Of a DNA stretch of 64,000 nt, positions 62,014-64,000 are shown piece by piece. The position numbers and the translations under genes were made by a program. How positions within the stretch are numbered: position 1 is the stretch's first letter; every line of letters starts with the position of its first letter. The DNA lies in contig NZ_JAIBKA010000007.1 of the NCBI RefSeq assembly GCF_022603395.1, forward strand, positions 223,147 to 287,146. Direction: 5' to 3'. Source of the stretch: Desulfoferrobacter suflitae (GTDB lineage Bacteria; Desulfobacterota; Syntrophobacteria; Syntrophobacterales; Syntrophobacteraceae). Under the pieces are notes generated by a model. The model searched no databases. It saw only the letters and a list, made by a program, of their open reading frames with translations, and was not told the DNA's origin.

Positions 62014-62718
62014 TTAAGTCTCGAGCGCCACCACCGTGATGTTGTCCCGCCCCCCGGCGGCAAGTGCCGCATCTACCAGGGCGCACAGCCGGGATTTGAG
62101 GTCGGCCTTGCCATGTACAATGGATGCCACCTGTTCCTGCGTGAGCTGATCGTGCAGACCGTCGGTGGACAACAGCAACAGATCCCCGGAATCCAGAGTG
62201 AAACGGCCGGTATCCATGCGAAATTCTTCTCTGCCGATACAGCTCAACAGCATATGCCTCAGGGGGTGAAGACGCGCCCCTTCGCGCTCCAGAGTACCCT
62301 GTCGAAGCATCACACCCGGAACGGTGTGATCGTCCGTGATTTGCACCACGATGCCCCCACGGGCCAAATAAAGTCTACTGTCACCCACGTTCCCCCAATA
62401 CGCCACACCATTATCAACGAACACAGCGGTCAGAGTAGATCCCATGCCTTCCAGCCCGGAATCCAGCCGCACCTGCTGCAAAACTCTTCGGTTGGCCTCG
62501 CGCGCAAGCCTGGCCAACTCGTCTTCGGGACCAGCCGCATGGCTGTCATACTTCAGCAGGCTCGCGCACACAATTTCTGCAGCTTTCTCACCGGCGGCAT
62601 GCCCGCCCATTCCATCTGCGACGACCAATAACACCTTACGGTCACCAAACTCCTTGACGGCAAAACGATCCTCATTGCTCTCGCGCCGTCCGATATGGGT
62701 CACGCCATGTGTTTTCAT
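62014..62718 (-). CDS. PP2C-family serine/threonine phosphatase
   Basis: A 234-aa PPM phosphatase (Stp/PrpC type). Motifs: RRESNEDRF, VVADGMGGHAAGEKAA, WGNVGDSRLYL, STDGLHDQLT and GGRDNITVVAL, whose aspartates bind the metal pair. Length is typical of the catalytic domain alone. It dephosphorylates Ser/Thr phosphoproteins, usually opposite a Hanks-type kinase, but none is in the window. The ribosome site is weak. The 198 bp between it and the next gene show no feature. Confidence 0.92.
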   Translation of the reverse strand: MKTHGVTHIGRRESNEDRFAVKEFGDRKVLLVVADGMGGHAAGEKAAEIVCASLLKYDSHAAGPEDELARLAREANRRVLQQVRLDSGLEGMGSTLTAVFVDNGVAYWGNVGDSRLYLARGGIVVQITDDHTVPGVMLRQGTLEREGARLHPLRHMLLSCIGREEFRMDTGRFTLDSGDLLLLSTDGLHDQLTQEQVASIVHGKADLKSRLCALVDAALAAGGRDNITVVALET

Positions 62719-62916
62719 ATTGCTGTTATGATACCTCGCACTCCCCGGAAATCAGCTTCGCTCAACCCAGACTTTTCACGGGGATCGAGCCGACTAATCA
62801 GTCTCAGACTGGTTTGAGCTGCGCGGCTCGCGCGGCGCAACCCAACACCTTCTTTGCCGGTTTTTGCAGCGGCATCGCTGTGGGGCACAGCCGCACTGGT
62901 CTGCACCTCCGATTTT

Positions 62917-63276
62917 TCAAGCCTTGAGCAGCTCCTGCAACTTCGCCTCAACTTCGGCGATGACCTCTGCGGTGCTTTTCCTGTTGATGTTTATGCCAAA
63001 TGTGCTGAGCGTCAATTTCACCTTGTCCCGCTCCTCTGGCGGTAAATGCTTCAGCCACAGACCCGCGGGGATTTGATCGCGCACGCTCGCCGTTTCTTCT
63101 GTTGAACCGAGCAATTGCCCGGCTTTTCCGCTGCCCAGCCGCTCGAAAACATACAGGCAATCAACAAGTTGTTCACAATGACAAGTTTTCAAGGTCTTTA
63201 AAGCGCTATCAAGATATCCGACAGGATTTCTTTTTATCATCGCAATTCGCTTCACCCGCTGCTCATCATGCGCCAT
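62917..63276 (-). CDS. Hypothetical protein
   Basis: A 119-aa, basic, mostly helical cytoplasmic protein (KNPVGYLDSALKTL-like start after MAHDEQRVKRIAMI, then CHCEQLVDCLYVFERLGSG, and C-terminal STAEVIAEVEAKLQELL). Two Cys pairs in TCHCEQLVDC are the only notable residues. No family recognised. Same strand as the phosphatase. The 418 bp upstream (63277-63694) contain only short overlapping frames without good starts. Confidence 0.5.
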   Translation of the reverse strand: MAHDEQRVKRIAMIKRNPVGYLDSALKTLKTCHCEQLVDCLYVFERLGSGKAGQLLGSTEETASVRDQIPAGLWLKHLPPEERDKVKLTLSTFGININRKSTAEVIAEVEAKLQELLKA

Positions 63277-63694
63277 GAATCATTCTTTTGCTGATTAAAG
63301 CTTCGCCCACCATTTTCTACAGACTGATCTCCAGGTCCCTTCCAAGATCGCTCGGAAACGTACCCGGCAAAGCTTATCTGTCTGACTCGTGCATAAGTTT
63401 AAGAACAGCTCCACTCCACCTAAGCCCCTGTAAGTCCGCTGCATTTCGGGCACTCTCTTGTGTGGTGCTGTACTCAAGGCAACTCCCCAGAAGACTTTCC
63501 CGTCTACCACAAAATAAAAATAGCCACAGGATCAAACTGAAACAAGGCCGTGGACAGGGCCGGGCCATGCGGGACATGACTGCTGTTTCACTGGAATTGA
63601 ATGGAGTAGTCCGCAGGACCGGACATCAAGATCTGTCGACTTCATCGTTTTTTCGAAAAACTTGACGCCGGTGTCAGAGTAGATCTCATGACCA

Positions 63695-64000
63695 TCAATC
63701 GATCCAGTGTATCACATGTTCTTTTCTCACCGGTGCCGGTGGGGATTGATCCGGATATCCAATGGTTATGAGAGAAACCAGTTCTTTCTGCTGCCGCCCG
63801 AGGAATTCATTGATCTCCTGGCTCATATACAGGGGACCGGTCATCCAGCAGGTCCCGAGTCCTCTGGCATGGGCAATCAACAGCAAATTCTGGATGAGCG
63901 CGGAAGCACTCAGAAGACGACTGTGCCTCTTGAATTCAAGATGAAAGCGACCTCGCTCATCCATTTCGCTTTCATGACAAATGATCTCTTTTGGTATATA
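63695..64000 (-). CDS. Nitroreductase-family protein, C-terminal part (partial at window edge)
   Basis: The frame runs in from the right edge (5' end outside) and ends at 63695. The visible 101 residues fit the C-terminal half of FMN-dependent nitroreductases: SASALIQNLLLIAHARGLGTCWMTGP, then LGRQQKELVSLITIGYPDQSPPAPVRK and a closing HWID. Members reduce nitro compounds, quinones or flavins. An internal ATG at 63964 is not the start, since the frame stays open to base 64000 and the N-terminal FMN motif is missing from view. Confidence 0.75.
   Translation of the reverse strand, partial: YIPKEIICHESEMDERGRFHLEFKRHSRLLSASALIQNLLLIAHARGLGTCWMTGPLYMSQEINEFLGRQQKELVSLITIGYPDQSPPAPVRKEHVIHWID

Noticed and set aside
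1..64000. tRNA or rRNA genes and CRISPR arrays
   Set aside because: Intergenic gaps were scanned for T-loop-like GTTCGAnTCC, rRNA segments and regularly spaced repeats; none was convincing.

Overview
The window is ordinary bacterial chromosome, G+C-rich, densely coded, with frequent GTG starts and AGGAG-type ribosome binding sites. The gene content (LonC-type protease, FAD-dependent ThyX, B12-type radical SAM enzyme, large hybrid sensor kinases, a rhodanese-ferritin fusion, sigma54 regulation) and the extragenic repeats suggest a Gram-negative anaerobe of the Deltaproteobacteria/Desulfobacterota, perhaps near Syntrophobacterales. That placement is inference from gene style, not from a marker gene. 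No rRNA, tRNA, CRISPR array, phage or intact insertion sequence was found.

Layout. 0-4.8 kb: the end of a possible ADP-ribosylglycohydrolase, a Lon-like protease with degenerate ATPase motifs, a KH RNA-binding protein, an MTH1187 thiamine-binding protein overlapping a TIM-barrel isomerase, and an unknown gene. 4.8-12.8 kb: a tight minus-strand envelope/glycolipid cluster (GT9, B12-radical SAM, two DegT aminotransferases, a flippase-like protein, a GT39 transferase) downstream of aroC. 14.2-17.6 kb: the bacterial N-degron set clpS-clpA-aat, preceded by a potentially structured leader. 17.6-24.2 kb: CheR plus two hybrid histidine kinases, one with four receiver domains. 24.7-25.8 kb: exported MsrA and a SpoIIAA-like protein. 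25.9-29.1 kb: a glycine betaine-type ABC importer. 29.7-34.5 kb: rhodanese-ferritin fusion, HDAC-like deacetylase, small unknown proteins, a DUF1566 lipoprotein, a MITE-like repeat and a MlaC-like protein. 34.7-37.1 kb: a dTTP operon (thyX, dimeric dUTPase, tmk). 37.3-41.9 kb: a D,D-carboxypeptidase with a long basic tail, prfC, a HEAT-repeat protein and a DUF1828 protein.

42.2-59.9 kb is a metal-stress island. A minus-strand operon (unknown protein, Met/His-rich periplasmic protein, CusC, YHS protein, CusB, CusA) lies downstream of a well-matched sigma54 -24/-12 element. Beside it are a P1B-type ATPase with a CSC instead of CPC membrane motif, a sigma54-activator two-component pair resembling ZraS/ZraR, a perfect 16-bp inverted repeat upstream of that pair, and a divergent small exported protein in the position zraP occupies in E. 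coli. The simplest model is that the two-component pair senses envelope metal or stress and switches on the efflux operon through sigma54. Between these lie two gene remnants on opposite strands.

60-64 kb: a TrkA/Kch-type potassium channel, a PP2C phosphatase, an unknown protein and the C-terminal part of a nitroreductase that runs off the window.
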